Assembly: GCA_944321365.1 (NCBI GenBank)
Contig: CALULA010000001.1
Location: 310,001 to 374,000 of the forward strand
Length of the DNA: 64,000 nucleotides
From: an uncultured Paraprevotella sp.
GTDB lineage: Bacteria; Bacteroidota; Bacteroidia; Bacteroidales; Bacteroidaceae
Reading direction: 5' to 3'
Each line of letters starts with the position of its first letter. Position 1 is the stretch's first letter. Shown piece after piece: positions 1-8,585 of this stretch. The notes below the pieces were generated by a model, which was given only the letters and a program-made list of their open reading frames with translations, was not told the origin of the DNA and ran no database searches. Made by a program: the position numbers and the translations under genes.

Positions 1-2
1 CG

Positions 3-410
3 TTGGGTGCGGATGATTACATATCCAAACCCTTCTCTTTGAGAGAAGTGCAGATGCGCATCAAGGCAGTGCTCCGCCGTACTGCTCCGCAACGGGCTGT
101 GCCGGCTGCATATATCGGTTTTAAGGAGCTGAAACTGGATTTGAACAAGAAAGAGGCCGTGCTTTGCGGAACGGCATTGTCCTTGACGAAAACGGAGTTC
201 GAGATTCTGCGCCTGCTGCTGGAGAATGAGGGACGTGTGTTTTCACGTGCAGAGATTTTGCGTCGTATCTGGAACAATGATGCGGAAGTATTGGACCGTA
301 CGGTGGATGTGAACATCACTCGCTTGCGGAAGAAACTCGATGGCTACGGCAAGTATGTCGTTACTCGTCTGGGATACGGTTATTGTTTTGATACTACGGT
401 AAAGGAATAA
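3..410 (+). CDS. OmpR-family response regulator, C-terminal part (cut by window start)
   Basis: The reading frame is open at the left edge, so only the last 135 residues are seen and the true start lies outside. The first residues carry the end of a receiver domain: the D-D-Y-I-S-K-P-F stretch contains the conserved lysine that follows the phospho-acceptor fold. After a linker comes a winged-helix DNA-binding domain of OmpR/PhoB type (about residues 40-130), with the L-T-x-T-E-F-E-I-L-x-L-L helix and the V-D-V-N-I-x-R-L-R-K-K-L recognition helix. It ends one base before the histidine kinase ATG at 412, so the two are one operon and form a two-component pair. Bacteroides RprY is a possible relative, but the visible part does not allow a symbol. 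The family role is transcription control after phosphorylation by the partner kinase. Confidence 0.93.
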   Translation: MGADDYISKPFSLREVQMRIKAVLRRTAPQRAVPAAYIGFKELKLDLNKKEAVLCGTALSLTKTEFEILRLLLENEGRVFSRAEILRRIWNNDAEVLDRTVDVNITRLRKKLDGYGKYVVTRLGYGYCFDTTVKE

Positions 411-411
411 G

Positions 412-2196
412 ATGAAGTACCGCTCGCTGTCTTTCAGTCATATTCTTTTTCTTTCGGTCATTGCCATATACAGTATCTTTGTCGTCAGTTTCCTGTATTA
501 CCAATACAACCGGGAGAAAACCCACAAGGTGGAACTGCTGAATTCCACGCTGACGATGTTTAATGTGGATTTGTTTGAGCATCTTTCCGACAGTACTTTT
601 GTCATCAGGGACTATGTTGAGCGTTATGGAGAGCGTCACGGACTGCGCAATTTGCGCGTAACACTCATCGATGGTGGGGGAAAGGTGCTGTTCGACAACG
701 ATGTGGAGGCAAGAACGATGGCGGATGACAATCATCTGGACCGTGAGGAGATTCAAGGGGCCAAGGCTATGGGAAACGCTTATTCCATCAAACGCCCCTC
801 TGAAACTGTGGGTGAGATGTTTTTTTATTCTGCCAGTTATTTTCCGGAAAAAGACTTGTATGTGCGCAGTGCTCTGCCTTATGACACTGATTTGATATAT
901 ATGTTGAATGCCGACAAGGGCTATCTGTGGTTCACGTTTCTGTTGTCGGCCATTTTGTTCCTGGCCTTTTATAATCTGACGGCGCGTTTGGGGGCCATGA
1001 TTACACAGCTGCGACAGTTCGCCTACCGGGCAGATAAGGATGAGGATATCAACACAGAGGACTTGAAAGATTTGGGAAATACGGATCTGGGACAGATTTC
1101 ACGTCACATCATTGACATCTATACCCGTCTTCGCAAAGCTAAGGATGACTTGTTCCGTGAACGTGAAAAGCTGATCACACACTTGCAGATTTCCAATGAG
1201 GGACTGGCCATTTTCAGTCCGGGAAAGGATGTAGTGCTGGCCAACGGCCTCTTCATGCAGTACATCAACCTGATTTCCGATAAGAATATCGGCGGAATAG
1301 AAGAGGTGTTTCAGGTCAAGGAGCTGGAGCCTTTGTTTGATTTCATTAAAATGTCATGCGAGAATTTTTCTCAGGGAGATTTGAAACAGAAATTGTTCGT
1401 GATAGACAAGAACGGATATATTTTCAACCTTTCTGTCGCTCTTTTTGTGGACAACAGTTTTGAGATATCCATATCAGATATCACCAAACAAGAGGAGCAG
1501 GTGCGCATGAAGCAGCAAATCACGCAGAACATAGCTCACGAACTGAAGACGCCCGTGAGCAGCATCCAAGGCTATCTGGAGACCATCCTGAACAATCCGG
1601 ACCTGCCGCCCGAAATGTTGCGGAAGTTTCTGGAACGGAGTTTTGCCCAAAGCAACCGTCTGACAAACCTGTTACAGGACATTTCCACGCTGACACGGAT
1701 GACGGAGGCAGGGCAGATGATAGAGGTGACAGACGTGGAACTCTCGGCAATGATACACAACATCGTATCGGAGCTTACCTTGAAGCTGGAGGAGAAGAGC
1801 ATGACGGTGTCTGTGAACATTCCCGAACCGTTGACGATTCAAGGGAATTCATCCTTGCTGTATTCCATTTTCCGCAATTTGATGGACAACGCTATCGCCT
1901 ATGCCGGTGTCGGGACACATGTGAATCTGGTTTGCTATTCCGAGGACGAAGAGACGTACTATTTCAGTTTCAGCGACAATGGAGTGGGAGTGGATCCTAA
2001 ACATTTGGGGCGGATTTTCGAGCGTTTTTACCGGGTGGACAAGGGACGCAGCCGCAAGATTGGCGGGACGGGGCTTGGATTGGCCATCGTAAAGAATGCC
2101 GTATTGTTCCATGGCGGCAACATCAATGCCCGTCCGGCGTTTGGCGGACACGGATTGGAGTTCCTTTTCTCGTTGAAAAAGAAAAAAGCGGTGTGA
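412..2196 (+). CDS. Membrane sensor histidine kinase (PhoR/RprX-like)
   Basis: A 594-residue kinase. One membrane helix lies near residues 9-30 and a second near 172-190, so about 140 residues between them face the periplasm as the sensor part. A linker and a PAS-like segment (about 240-360) come next. The dimerisation/phospho-acceptor domain has the H-box N-I-A-H-E-L-K-T-P with His376 as the phosphorylation site. The ATPase domain shows an N-box (L-M-D-N-A), G1 (D-N-G-V-G-V), F-box (F-E-R-F-Y-R-V) and G2 (G-T-G-L-G-L-A-I-V). All catalytic boxes are intact. It starts right after the stop of the response regulator gene, so the two are translationally linked. The signal is unknown. The layout resembles PhoR and Bacteroides RprX; I do not assign either name. 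Confidence 0.95.
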   Translation: MKYRSLSFSHILFLSVIAIYSIFVVSFLYYQYNREKTHKVELLNSTLTMFNVDLFEHLSDSTFVIRDYVERYGERHGLRNLRVTLIDGGGKVLFDNDVEARTMADDNHLDREEIQGAKAMGNAYSIKRPSETVGEMFFYSASYFPEKDLYVRSALPYDTDLIYMLNADKGYLWFTFLLSAILFLAFYNLTARLGAMITQLRQFAYRADKDEDINTEDLKDLGNTDLGQISRHIIDIYTRLRKAKDDLFREREKLITHLQISNEGLAIFSPGKDVVLANGLFMQYINLISDKNIGGIEEVFQVKELEPLFDFIKMSCENFSQGDLKQKLFVIDKNGYIFNLSVALFVDNSFEISISDITKQEEQVRMKQQITQNIAHELKTPVSSIQGYLETILNNPDLPPEMLRKFLERSFAQSNRLTNLLQDISTLTRMTEAGQMIEVTDVELSAMIHNIVSELTLKLEEKSMTVSVNIPEPLTIQGNSSLLYSIFRNLMDNAIAYAGVGTHVNLVCYSEDEETYYFSFSDNGVGVDPKHLGRIFERFYRVDKGRSRKIGGTGLGLAIVKNAVLFHGGNINARPAFGGHGLEFLFSLKKKKAV

Positions 2197-2695
2197 GGAC
2201 ACGGTCGCTTTCCCGACGTCGTATCCCAGGCGGTAAGCGAAGGAGGAGATTCCGGCTTGTCCATGAAAGAATTTGCTGAATGCCGGCGGAGAGGGAAAAC
2301 CGGGACGTCCGGCCAGACTGCTCTGGCAGTGATGATTCCCAAGTGTCGCTTTTTCGCCGGACAAAGTTACGGGATATGTTAGCCGTGACCGGGTGTATTT
2401 TGTCGGCATGCGTCGGTCTGTCGCACAGGCGGAGCAGCGGGCGAAGCGTGTTTCTTCGTGCATACGGTTTGCCGTTTCCGGTATGGCCTTGGACGACAGG
2501 GCGTGGCATTACAGTTTTCTGTGCGCAAAAACACCGGCGGTCTTGCGCACAACAGCCGGCGGTCTTGCGCACAAACGGTGATGGTCTTGCGCATCGCGAC
2601 AAACGTGGTATGGCCGGATGCGAAATGTTGCCGGGGTGAAACATGGGACATACCGAAGTTTTTCTTTTGTCGGGAACGAAAAAAGTGTGTCAAAG
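2197..2695. other. Intergenic space without a gene, holding 22-bp array A
   Basis: About 500 bases between the kinase stop and the tRNA promoter. Several short open frames overlap on both strands but none has recognisable protein features. The only structure I see is the TGCGCA array at 2522-2609. No convincing intrinsic terminator for the kinase is visible. Confidence 0.6.
2522..2609. repeat. 22-bp phased TGCGCA array A (4 units)
   Basis: Exact TGCGCA occurs at 2522, 2544, 2566 and 2588, each 22 bp apart. The second, third and fourth are preceded by TCT, giving G-G-T-C-T-T-G-C-G-C-A. The bases between the cores vary, apart from a loose CGGCGGTCT tail in the first two units. The array lies between a histidine kinase and a tRNA gene, both on the plus strand. 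It belongs to the same family as the arrays at 8.3, 16.6, 28.9, 47.9 and 58.9 kb. Confidence 0.85.
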
Positions 2696-2727
2696 TTTGG
2701 AGAATTGACCGAGAAACTGTAATTTTG
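2696..2727 (+). promoter_or_regulatory. Promoter of tRNA-Arg
   Basis: A Bacteroidota-type promoter: TTTG at 2696-2699, a 20-base spacer, and TAATTTTG at 2720-2727. Transcription should start near 2734, about 16 bases before the mature tRNA. The -33 region (AAAGTTTGGAGAAT) matches that of the small-RNA candidate near 25 kb. Confidence 0.8.
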
Positions 2728-2749
2728 CACCCGAAAAGAAAAGAAGATT

Positions 2750-2823
2750 GGCTCCTTAGCTCAACTGAATAGAGCATTTGACTACGGATCAAAAGGTTAT
2801 AGGTTTGAATCCTATAGGAGTCA
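2750..2823 (+). tRNA. tRNA-Arg (anticodon ACG)
   Basis: The cloverleaf can be drawn by eye. The acceptor stem GGCTCCT pairs with AGGAGTC (one G-U). The D arm has GCTC/GAGC. The anticodon stem TTTGA/TCAAA encloses the loop CTACGGA, giving anticodon ACG. The T arm is ATAGG, TTTGAAT, CCTAT. A34 would be deaminated to inosine to read CGU, CGC and CGA. The CCA end is not encoded (CAGAAG follows the discriminator A), as is usual in this group. Confidence 0.95.
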
Positions 2824-2912
2824 CAGAAGAGAGGAAACGTGGGGTATTTTTTCAAGTTAAGACAAGTCGTTTTGTCGTAAGGCGAAAAAAAGTTTGTTCT
2901 CGTGGGGTAAAA

Positions 2913-2942
2913 GTCTGCTGGTGATATCAGCAGGCTTTTTTT
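2913..2942 (+). terminator. Intrinsic terminator downstream of tRNA-Arg
   Basis: GTCTGCTG (2913-2920) and CAGCAGGC (2928-2935) form an 8-bp stem with one G-U pair around a 7-base loop, followed by seven T. It ends the tRNA transcript about 90 bases after the mature tRNA. Confidence 0.85.
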
Positions 2943-3020
2943 GTTTGGCGCGAGTATGACTCCAAAAGGGTGAATGGCTTTTTGCCGGTTGGTTTGTTTG
3001 CTGTTCTGCATCGTGACATG

Positions 3021-3075
3021 AAAAAAGCCATTCATTTCTTTCCGGTTGTTATGCCGGAGAAGAAGTGAATGGCTT
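3021..3075 (-). terminator. Intrinsic terminator of htpG
   Basis: Read on the minus strand, AAGCCATTCA (from 3075) pairs with TGAATGGCTT across an inner helix built on CCGG/CCGG, giving an interrupted stem of about 20 bp followed by six T. It lies about 30 bases past the htpG stop. The same AAGCCATTCA segment could instead pair with a third copy of TGAATGGCTT at 2971. Confidence 0.85.
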
Positions 3076-3103
3076 CCGTTTATGTCTGTTTATATGGATG
3101 TCT

Positions 3104-5158
3104 TTATTTTATCAGGTCGATGCTGCGTTTCACGAAATTGCTCAAAGCTTCGCCTTTCAACATGCCATTCTGCAACAGTGCCAAGTCGATGAGTTGGTGG
3201 ATTTTGGAATTTTCCTTACCGTAGTTGGCCAGCACATCCTTTTTCTTCTGTTCTTCTGAGCTGATGTCGTTGCGGCATTTTTCCAGTTCGTCTTTCTCAC
3301 TTTGATCGATTTCCTCAGGTTTCTTGCCGTTTTGTTGCTGCTGTAGGGCGGCTTCGCGTGCACGCAGTCCTTTGATTTCGGCTTCTATGGGTTTCAGCTG
3401 CTCCGCCGTAGCCTTTTCGCTGTCTGCCATCACTTCCTTGATCAGCTGATGGTCGGTGTTCAATACCAGCGTGTACATGTCAGGCATCTCACCATAGAAT
3501 GACATTCCCGGCTGAATCTGTGCCATGTCTTTCATACGGCGCATGTATTCACTCTGCGTGATTGTCACCGGCATGCTGTTTTCGCCCATCGCCTGTGCCT
3601 CTACCATAAATTCGGTCTTGTCCGTCTTTGGCATTTGCTGGGTGAATATGGCTGACAAATTGTCACTCTTTTCTTTATCGAGTTCTGACTTGTCGGCGTT
3701 TTCTTTCACGATTAACCGGTCTATGATATCGGCGTCTACCCGTGTGAAGCGGCTCTTGTCGAACTTCCTTTCCAGCATGGAGAGCATCGGTGTGTCCAAT
3801 TGTCCGTCCATCAACAGTACATTGTAACCTTTGTTCTTGGCGGCTTCGATGTAGCTGTACTGGGCTTCCTTGTTTTGGGCATACAGGTAGATCAGATTGC
3901 CGTCCTTGTCCGTCTGGTTGTCTTTGATGAGTTGTTGATACTCTTCAAACGTGAAATATTTGCCTTCACAGTCCTTGAGCAGGGCGAACGTCTTGGCTTT
4001 GTCATAGAAGTCTTCCTGCGTGAGCATGCCGTAGTTGATGAAAATCTTGATGTCGTCCCACTTCTGTTCAAACTCCTTACGGTCGTTTTTGAAGAGGCTT
4101 TGCAGACGGTCGCTCACTTTTTTGGTGATGTAGCTGGAGATTTTCTTGACATTGCTGTCGCTTTGCAGATAACTCCGGCTTACGTTCAACGGGATGTCCG
4201 GTGAGTCTATTACGCCGTGAAGCAGGGTGAGAAAGTCAGGAACGATACCTTCCACGCTGTCGGTCACATACACTTGGTTGCAATACAGCTGGATTTTATT
4301 GCGTTGCAGGTCGATGTTGCTCTTGATTTTCGGGAAATAGAGTATGCCCGTCAGGTTGAACGGATAGTCTACATTCAGGTGAATCCAGAACAACGGCTCA
4401 TCGCTCATCGGGTAGAGTTCACGGTAGAATTTCTTATAATCTTCATCTTTCAGCTCCGACGGTTTTTTGGTCCAAAGCGGTGTCGTGTCGTTGATGACGT
4501 TGTCTTCGTCCGTCTCCGTTTGCTTGCCGTCTTTCCATTCTGTCTTTTTCCCGAATACGACGGGCACGGGCAGGAAGTGGCAGTACTTGTTGAGCAGTTC
4601 TTCTATCTTGCTCTTTTCCAGGAACTCTTTGCAGTCATCGTCAATGTACATGATGACATCTGTTCCGCGTTCTGCCCTTTCGGCCTCTTCTATCTCGTAG
4701 GAAGGACTGCCGTCGCAACTCCATTTGACGGCCTTGGCTTCTTCTTGATAGCTCTTGGTGACAATCTCCACTTTCTTGCTCACCATGAACGAGGAATAAA
4801 AGCCAAGTCCGAAGTGGCCGATAATGGCGTTGGCATCTTCTTTGTATTTATCCAGAAAATCGTTGGCACCGGAGAAGGCTATCTGATTGATGTATTTGTC
4901 GATTTCCTCTTCGGTCATACCTAAGCCGTTGTCACTTACGGTGATGGTGCCTTTGTCTTTGTCTACTTTGACGTAGACTTTCAGCTCACCGGTTTCGCCT
5001 TTGAAGTCGCCTTTGTTGGCCAGTGTCTTGAGTTTCTGGGTGGCATCTACGGCATTTGAAACCATTTCGCGAAGGAAAATCTCATGATCGCTGTATAAGA
5101 ATTTTTTAATAACGGGGAAGATGTTCTCTGTCGTTACCCCAATGTTACCTTTTTGCAT
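3104..5158 (-). CDS. htpG: Molecular chaperone HtpG (Hsp90 family)
   Basis: A 684-residue cytosolic ATP-dependent chaperone. The N-terminal GHKL ATPase has the helix E-M-V-S-N-A-V-D-A-T (Asn35 and Asp38 positions contacting nucleotide and magnesium) and the loop S-D-N-G-L-G-M-T with Asp76, the adenine-binding aspartate. The segment G-H-F-G-L-G-F-Y-S-S-F-M is the ATP lid glycine motif. The middle domain carries the catalytic-loop arginine in L-N-V-S-R-S-Y-L-Q. Bacteroidota HtpG are longer than the E. coli protein (about 624), which fits the extra charged segment near residues 610-650. It sits downstream of clpC on the same strand with a terminator-like hairpin between them, so it may have its own promoter. 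Its likely job is refolding or holding clients under stress. Confidence 0.97.
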   Translation of the reverse strand: MQKGNIGVTTENIFPVIKKFLYSDHEIFLREMVSNAVDATQKLKTLANKGDFKGETGELKVYVKVDKDKGTITVSDNGLGMTEEEIDKYINQIAFSGANDFLDKYKEDANAIIGHFGLGFYSSFMVSKKVEIVTKSYQEEAKAVKWSCDGSPSYEIEEAERAERGTDVIMYIDDDCKEFLEKSKIEELLNKYCHFLPVPVVFGKKTEWKDGKQTETDEDNVINDTTPLWTKKPSELKDEDYKKFYRELYPMSDEPLFWIHLNVDYPFNLTGILYFPKIKSNIDLQRNKIQLYCNQVYVTDSVEGIVPDFLTLLHGVIDSPDIPLNVSRSYLQSDSNVKKISSYITKKVSDRLQSLFKNDRKEFEQKWDDIKIFINYGMLTQEDFYDKAKTFALLKDCEGKYFTFEEYQQLIKDNQTDKDGNLIYLYAQNKEAQYSYIEAAKNKGYNVLLMDGQLDTPMLSMLERKFDKSRFTRVDADIIDRLIVKENADKSELDKEKSDNLSAIFTQQMPKTDKTEFMVEAQAMGENSMPVTITQSEYMRRMKDMAQIQPGMSFYGEMPDMYTLVLNTDHQLIKEVMADSEKATAEQLKPIEAEIKGLRAREAALQQQQNGKKPEEIDQSEKDELEKCRNDISSEEQKKKDVLANYGKENSKIHQLIDLALLQNGMLKGEALSNFVKRSIDLIK

Positions 5159-5240
5159 GATATTTGCTTTTATTTGTTTTGCTCTTTTCTGTTTCTTTTC
5201 AGTGGGCTGCTGTCAACCCGTAGAGTAGGTGTACAAAAGA

Positions 5241-5269
5241 AGTGCCAGGCAGTACTCCGCCTGGCACTT
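5241..5269 (-). terminator. Intrinsic terminator of clpC
   Basis: AGTGCCAGGC (5241-5250) and GCCTGGCACT (5259-5268) form a perfect 10-bp stem around an 8-base loop. On the minus strand it is followed by TCTTTTG. It separates clpC from htpG. Confidence 0.8.
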
Positions 5270-5299
5270 TAACATATATTTGCAGCTGTTCCTTTATTC

Positions 5300-7837
5300 T
5301 TATTCGTGTGTTATCCGCAACTTCTCATTGCCGTCGGCATGTACGGTGAGCGTTTCGCCTTCATGCAGCTCCTCGTTGATGACAAGTTCGCACACGGCAT
5401 CCTCCAGATAAGTTTGTAATGCGCGTTTCAACGGGCGTGCCCCGTATTGCACATCATATCCTTTTTGGGCAAGAAACTCTTTGGCATCCTCTTCAACCTG
5501 CAGGCTATAACCCATTTCTTTGATGCGTTTGGCTATAGGTTTCAGTTCAATGTCGACAATGCGCTTGATGGCATTGAGGTCCAACTGGTCGAAATTGATA
5601 ATGTCGTCCAGACGGTTCAGGAATTCAGGCGCGAACTGTTTGTTCAGTGCCTTTTGGATGACTGCTCTTCCATAAGCTTTGTCTTTGGCATTGTTGTCCG
5701 GTCTGTTGAAGCCGATGCCGTTCCCGAATTCTTTCAGTTGGCGCGTGCCACAGTTGGAAGTCATGATGATGACGGTGTTCTTGAAGTCTACTGTTGTACC
5801 GTTGCTGTCGGTCAGCCGCCCTTCGTCCATCATCTGCAACAGTATGTTGAAAACATCGCTGTGGGCTTTTTCCAATTCGTCGAGCAGCAGGATGGAGTAG
5901 GGCTTGCGGCGCACTTTTTCGGTCAATTGGCCGCCCTCTTCATGTCCGACGTATCCCGGAGGTGCTCCGACCATCCGGCTTACGGTATGCTTCTCCATGT
6001 ATTCACTCATGTCGATGCGTATCAGTGCATCTGTACTGCCGAACATGTATTCCGCCAGTTTCTTGGCCAGGTAGGTCTTTCCGACTCCGGTCGGGCCGAG
6101 AAACAGGAAAGCTCCGATCGGTTTGTTCGGGTCTTTCAGGCCCACACGTCCCCGTTGGATGGAACGTACCAGTTTATCGATGGCTTCGTCCTGTCCGATG
6201 ACTTCCTTTTTCAGGTTTTTGGCCATGTCTTTCAACTTGTGTCCCTCGTCTTGTCCTATACGTTGTATGGGGATGCCGGTCATCATGGATACCACTTCGG
6301 CTATTTGGTCCTCGTCTACAGTGACCCGTTCCTTGCTGAGTTGCTCTTCCCATTCGGCTTTCATCCGGTTCAGTTCTTCCTGCAGGTTCGCTTCCTGGTC
6401 ACGATAGTCGGCGGCAAGTTCAAAGTTCTGGTTCTTCACCGCTTCGTTTTTCAGCGCATGAATGGCGTCGATACGCTTTTCCTGCTCTTCCATCTCTTTA
6501 GATATGGGAGAGTGGGTGATGTGTATGCGCGATCCGGCTTCGTCCAGGGCGTCGATGGCTTTGTCGGGGAAACAGCGGTCGGAGATATAGCGTTCGGTCA
6601 GCCGCACGCAGGCCCGGATGGCTTCCGGTGTATAGTGCACGTTGTGATGGTCTTCATAACGCTCCTTGATGTTCTCCAGTATCTGTATGGTTTCTTCCAC
6701 GGTTGTGGGTTCCACCATGACTTTCTGGAAGCGGCGTTCCAACGCGCCGTCTTTCTCGATGCTTTTACGGAACTCGTCCGTGGTGGTCGCACCGATGCAT
6801 TGTATCTCGCCGCGTGCCAGTGCCGGTTTCAGCATGTTGGCCGCATCCATGCTTCCCGGTGCGGAGCCGGCACCGATAATCGTATGGATTTCGTCGATGA
6901 AGAGGATGACGTCCGGGTTTTTCTGCAACTCGTTGAGTATGCTTCGGATGCGTTCTTCGAACTGTCCGCGGTATTTTGTTCCGGCTACGACAGCCGCCAT
7001 GTCTAAGGCGATGACTCGTTTGTTGAACAAGATGCGCGATACTTTTTTCTGAACAATGCGCAGGGCCAGTCCTTCTACTATGGCGGATTTGCCTACGCCC
7101 GGTTCACCTATTAATATAGGATTGTTCTTTTTCCGCCGGCTCAGTATCTGCGACACCCGTTCTATTTCTTTCTCTCTTCCCACAACCGGATCCAGGATGC
7201 CTTCCTGAGCCGCACGGGTCAGGTCGGTGCCGAAATTGTCCAGCACGGGCGTGTTGTTGGCTGATTTGCGTTGTGTCTGCGTCGGCGTGCTCTTCCTGTT
7301 CTGCTCATTCATGGATGCGTTGTCCGCGGCGCGGTCGTCATATTCCTCTTCCTCCTCGTCGTCCGGGAAGCCGAATCCCGATTGGATGTCCGTTTTCTCC
7401 GTCTTTTGTGTGAGCAGGTTCAGTATGTCGGTATAGTGTATGTTGTTTTCTTCCAGAATGCGGCAGGCGTTGTTGTCTTTTTCTTTCATGATGGCTAAAA
7501 GTATGTGTTCGGTGTCGGCCACCTGGGCTTTCAGCATGCGTGCCTCAAGCAGGCAGAGACGCATGATTTTGGAAGCCTTTTCATTCAATATGATTTCGTG
7601 GTCCTCATCGTTAATGTCCTGCATGGCGGGATTCTGTATGGATTGCTCTGCGCGCAGTTTTACCGACCGGAAGTCCAGGTCGAGCAGACGTAGAATCTGA
7701 ATCGCCTTGCTTTCTCCTTCCCGTATCAGTCCGAGCAGCAGATGTTCCGGTGCAATACATTCGTTATGCAACCGCTGTGCTTCTTCCTTGCTGTAGATGA
7801 GAACTTCTGATATTTTGGGTGAAAATAGATTGTTCAT
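5300..7837 (-). CDS. clpC: ClpC-type AAA+ unfoldase of the Clp protease
   Basis: A 845-residue two-ring AAA+ ATPase that unfolds substrates and feeds them to ClpP. It has an N-terminal Clp repeat domain, then ring 1 with Walker A G-E-P-G-V-G-K-S and Walker B I-L-F-I-D-E. A middle segment around [10 protein letters not shown] follows (UVR-like, typical of ClpC rather than ClpB, whose long coiled coil is absent). Ring 2 has G-P-T-G-V-G-K-T and L-L-L-D-E-L-E-K-A. The tripeptide I-G-F in G-N-G-I-G-F-N-R is the expected ClpP docking loop. I place the start at the ATG at 7837: the longer frame begins with TTG at 7876, which falls inside the predicted -7 box, so it could not be transcribed. The ATG is preceded by AGAAGGAA. 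clpC and htpG form a stress block. Confidence 0.95.
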   Translation of the reverse strand: MNNLFSPKISEVLIYSKEEAQRLHNECIAPEHLLLGLIREGESKAIQILRLLDLDFRSVKLRAEQSIQNPAMQDINDEDHEIILNEKASKIMRLCLLEARMLKAQVADTEHILLAIMKEKDNNACRILEENNIHYTDILNLLTQKTEKTDIQSGFGFPDDEEEEEYDDRAADNASMNEQNRKSTPTQTQRKSANNTPVLDNFGTDLTRAAQEGILDPVVGREKEIERVSQILSRRKKNNPILIGEPGVGKSAIVEGLALRIVQKKVSRILFNKRVIALDMAAVVAGTKYRGQFEERIRSILNELQKNPDVILFIDEIHTIIGAGSAPGSMDAANMLKPALARGEIQCIGATTTDEFRKSIEKDGALERRFQKVMVEPTTVEETIQILENIKERYEDHHNVHYTPEAIRACVRLTERYISDRCFPDKAIDALDEAGSRIHITHSPISKEMEEQEKRIDAIHALKNEAVKNQNFELAADYRDQEANLQEELNRMKAEWEEQLSKERVTVDEDQIAEVVSMMTGIPIQRIGQDEGHKLKDMAKNLKKEVIGQDEAIDKLVRSIQRGRVGLKDPNKPIGAFLFLGPTGVGKTYLAKKLAEYMFGSTDALIRIDMSEYMEKHTVSRMVGAPPGYVGHEEGGQLTEKVRRKPYSILLLDELEKAHSDVFNILLQMMDEGRLTDSNGTTVDFKNTVIIMTSNCGTRQLKEFGNGIGFNRPDNNAKDKAYGRAVIQKALNKQFAPEFLNRLDDIINFDQLDLNAIKRIVDIELKPIAKRIKEMGYSLQVEEDAKEFLAQKGYDVQYGARPLKRALQTYLEDAVCELVINEELHEGETLTVHADGNEKLRITHE

Positions 7838-7873
7838 GCTGTGCAAATTCCTTCTGATTAATGACTGTGATGG

Positions 7874-7881
7874 CAAATTTA
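7874..7881 (-). promoter_or_regulatory. -7 box of clpC
   Basis: On the minus strand this reads TAAATTTG, matching TAnnTTTG. Transcription should start near 7867, leaving a leader of about 30 bases before the ATG at 7837. A TTTG-type -33 box sits slightly further upstream than usual, so strength is uncertain. Confidence 0.55.
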
Positions 7882-8275
7882 GCTATATTATTAGGATTAT
7901 AATACAAAATACATGCCAAAAAACGTCAGAACGCATTAAGTTTTTCTAAAAAAGGATGGATGCTGGACGTTACACCGCAAAAACGGTTCGTGTAGACTGT
8001 TGTTTTTCAGCTCGTTCTAAACGAATCGACGGGTATTGGAGAGGGCTGTCCGGTTTTGTCGTCGCACGGCCGTCTGTCGTTTGAACGTGCTGGACACAGT
8101 GACGGAGGATTACAGCTTGAATGCCCGTCGGCATTTTGGGGCTGTGGGTTCGGTGGGGAAGGCTTTTGGGTGACAAAACGTAAGTTCTGCGGCAGGCTTG
8201 CAGGGGAGCGCAGGGAGCGTAAAAGCCGTTTCCGACTGCATCTCTGCTTTGACGCATGTGCGTTTCTTAACATTC

Positions 8276-8429
8276 TGGCCTTGTCTTTTGCTCCTTTTGA
8301 GCAAAAGCCGGCTGCGTGTTCCGCTCAATGCTTCTCTGTTATGCGCAAGACAGACGGTTCTTTTCCGCAACGTTTGCCGTAATTGTCCGCATGACGGCGC
8401 GGATTTGTGCTGTGAATGGCGTTTGAAAG
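8276..8429. repeat. 22-bp phased array B (degenerate)
   Basis: Hexamers on an exact 22-bp grid: TGGCCT 8276, TGAGCA 8298, TCCGCT 8320, TGCGCA 8342, TCCGCA 8364, TCCGCA 8386 and TGCTGT 8408. Only one copy is the perfect TGCGCA, but the register is kept without slip, which is the reason to join it to the family. It lies between two divergently transcribed genes. Confidence 0.65.
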
Positions 8430-8563
8430 GGGGCCTAACGCTTTTGTTTTCTCTGTTTGCTGTCCGGATGTTGTCAAAATCAGTCTGACATTATGTCTGG
8501 AATGTGAGGCTTGCGGTTGACGTCTGTTTGGAGCATGTCGCTGAATAAGGGCTTCCGGAGATT

Positions 8564-8585
8564 CAGAAAGTCAGCGGAAATCCTC
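8564..8585 (+). repeat. Dispersed 22-base repeat, copy 1
   Basis: This stretch matches 29028-29049 at 20 of 22 positions. The shared core is GTCAGCGGAAA followed by N-C-C-T-C. Both copies lie downstream of a 22-bp array, about 160 bases after array B here and directly after array D in the other case. Confidence 0.6.

Noticed and set aside
5447..7006. A 519-codon open frame opposite clpC
   Set aside because: It is the mirror of a strongly conserved gene in a codon-biased region; its composition (runs of Phe, Val, His, Gln) is that of an antisense shadow.
7838..7876. TTG start of clpC at 7876
   Set aside because: It falls inside the predicted -7 box and adds residues not found at the start of the Clp_N domain; the ATG at 7837 fits the family.
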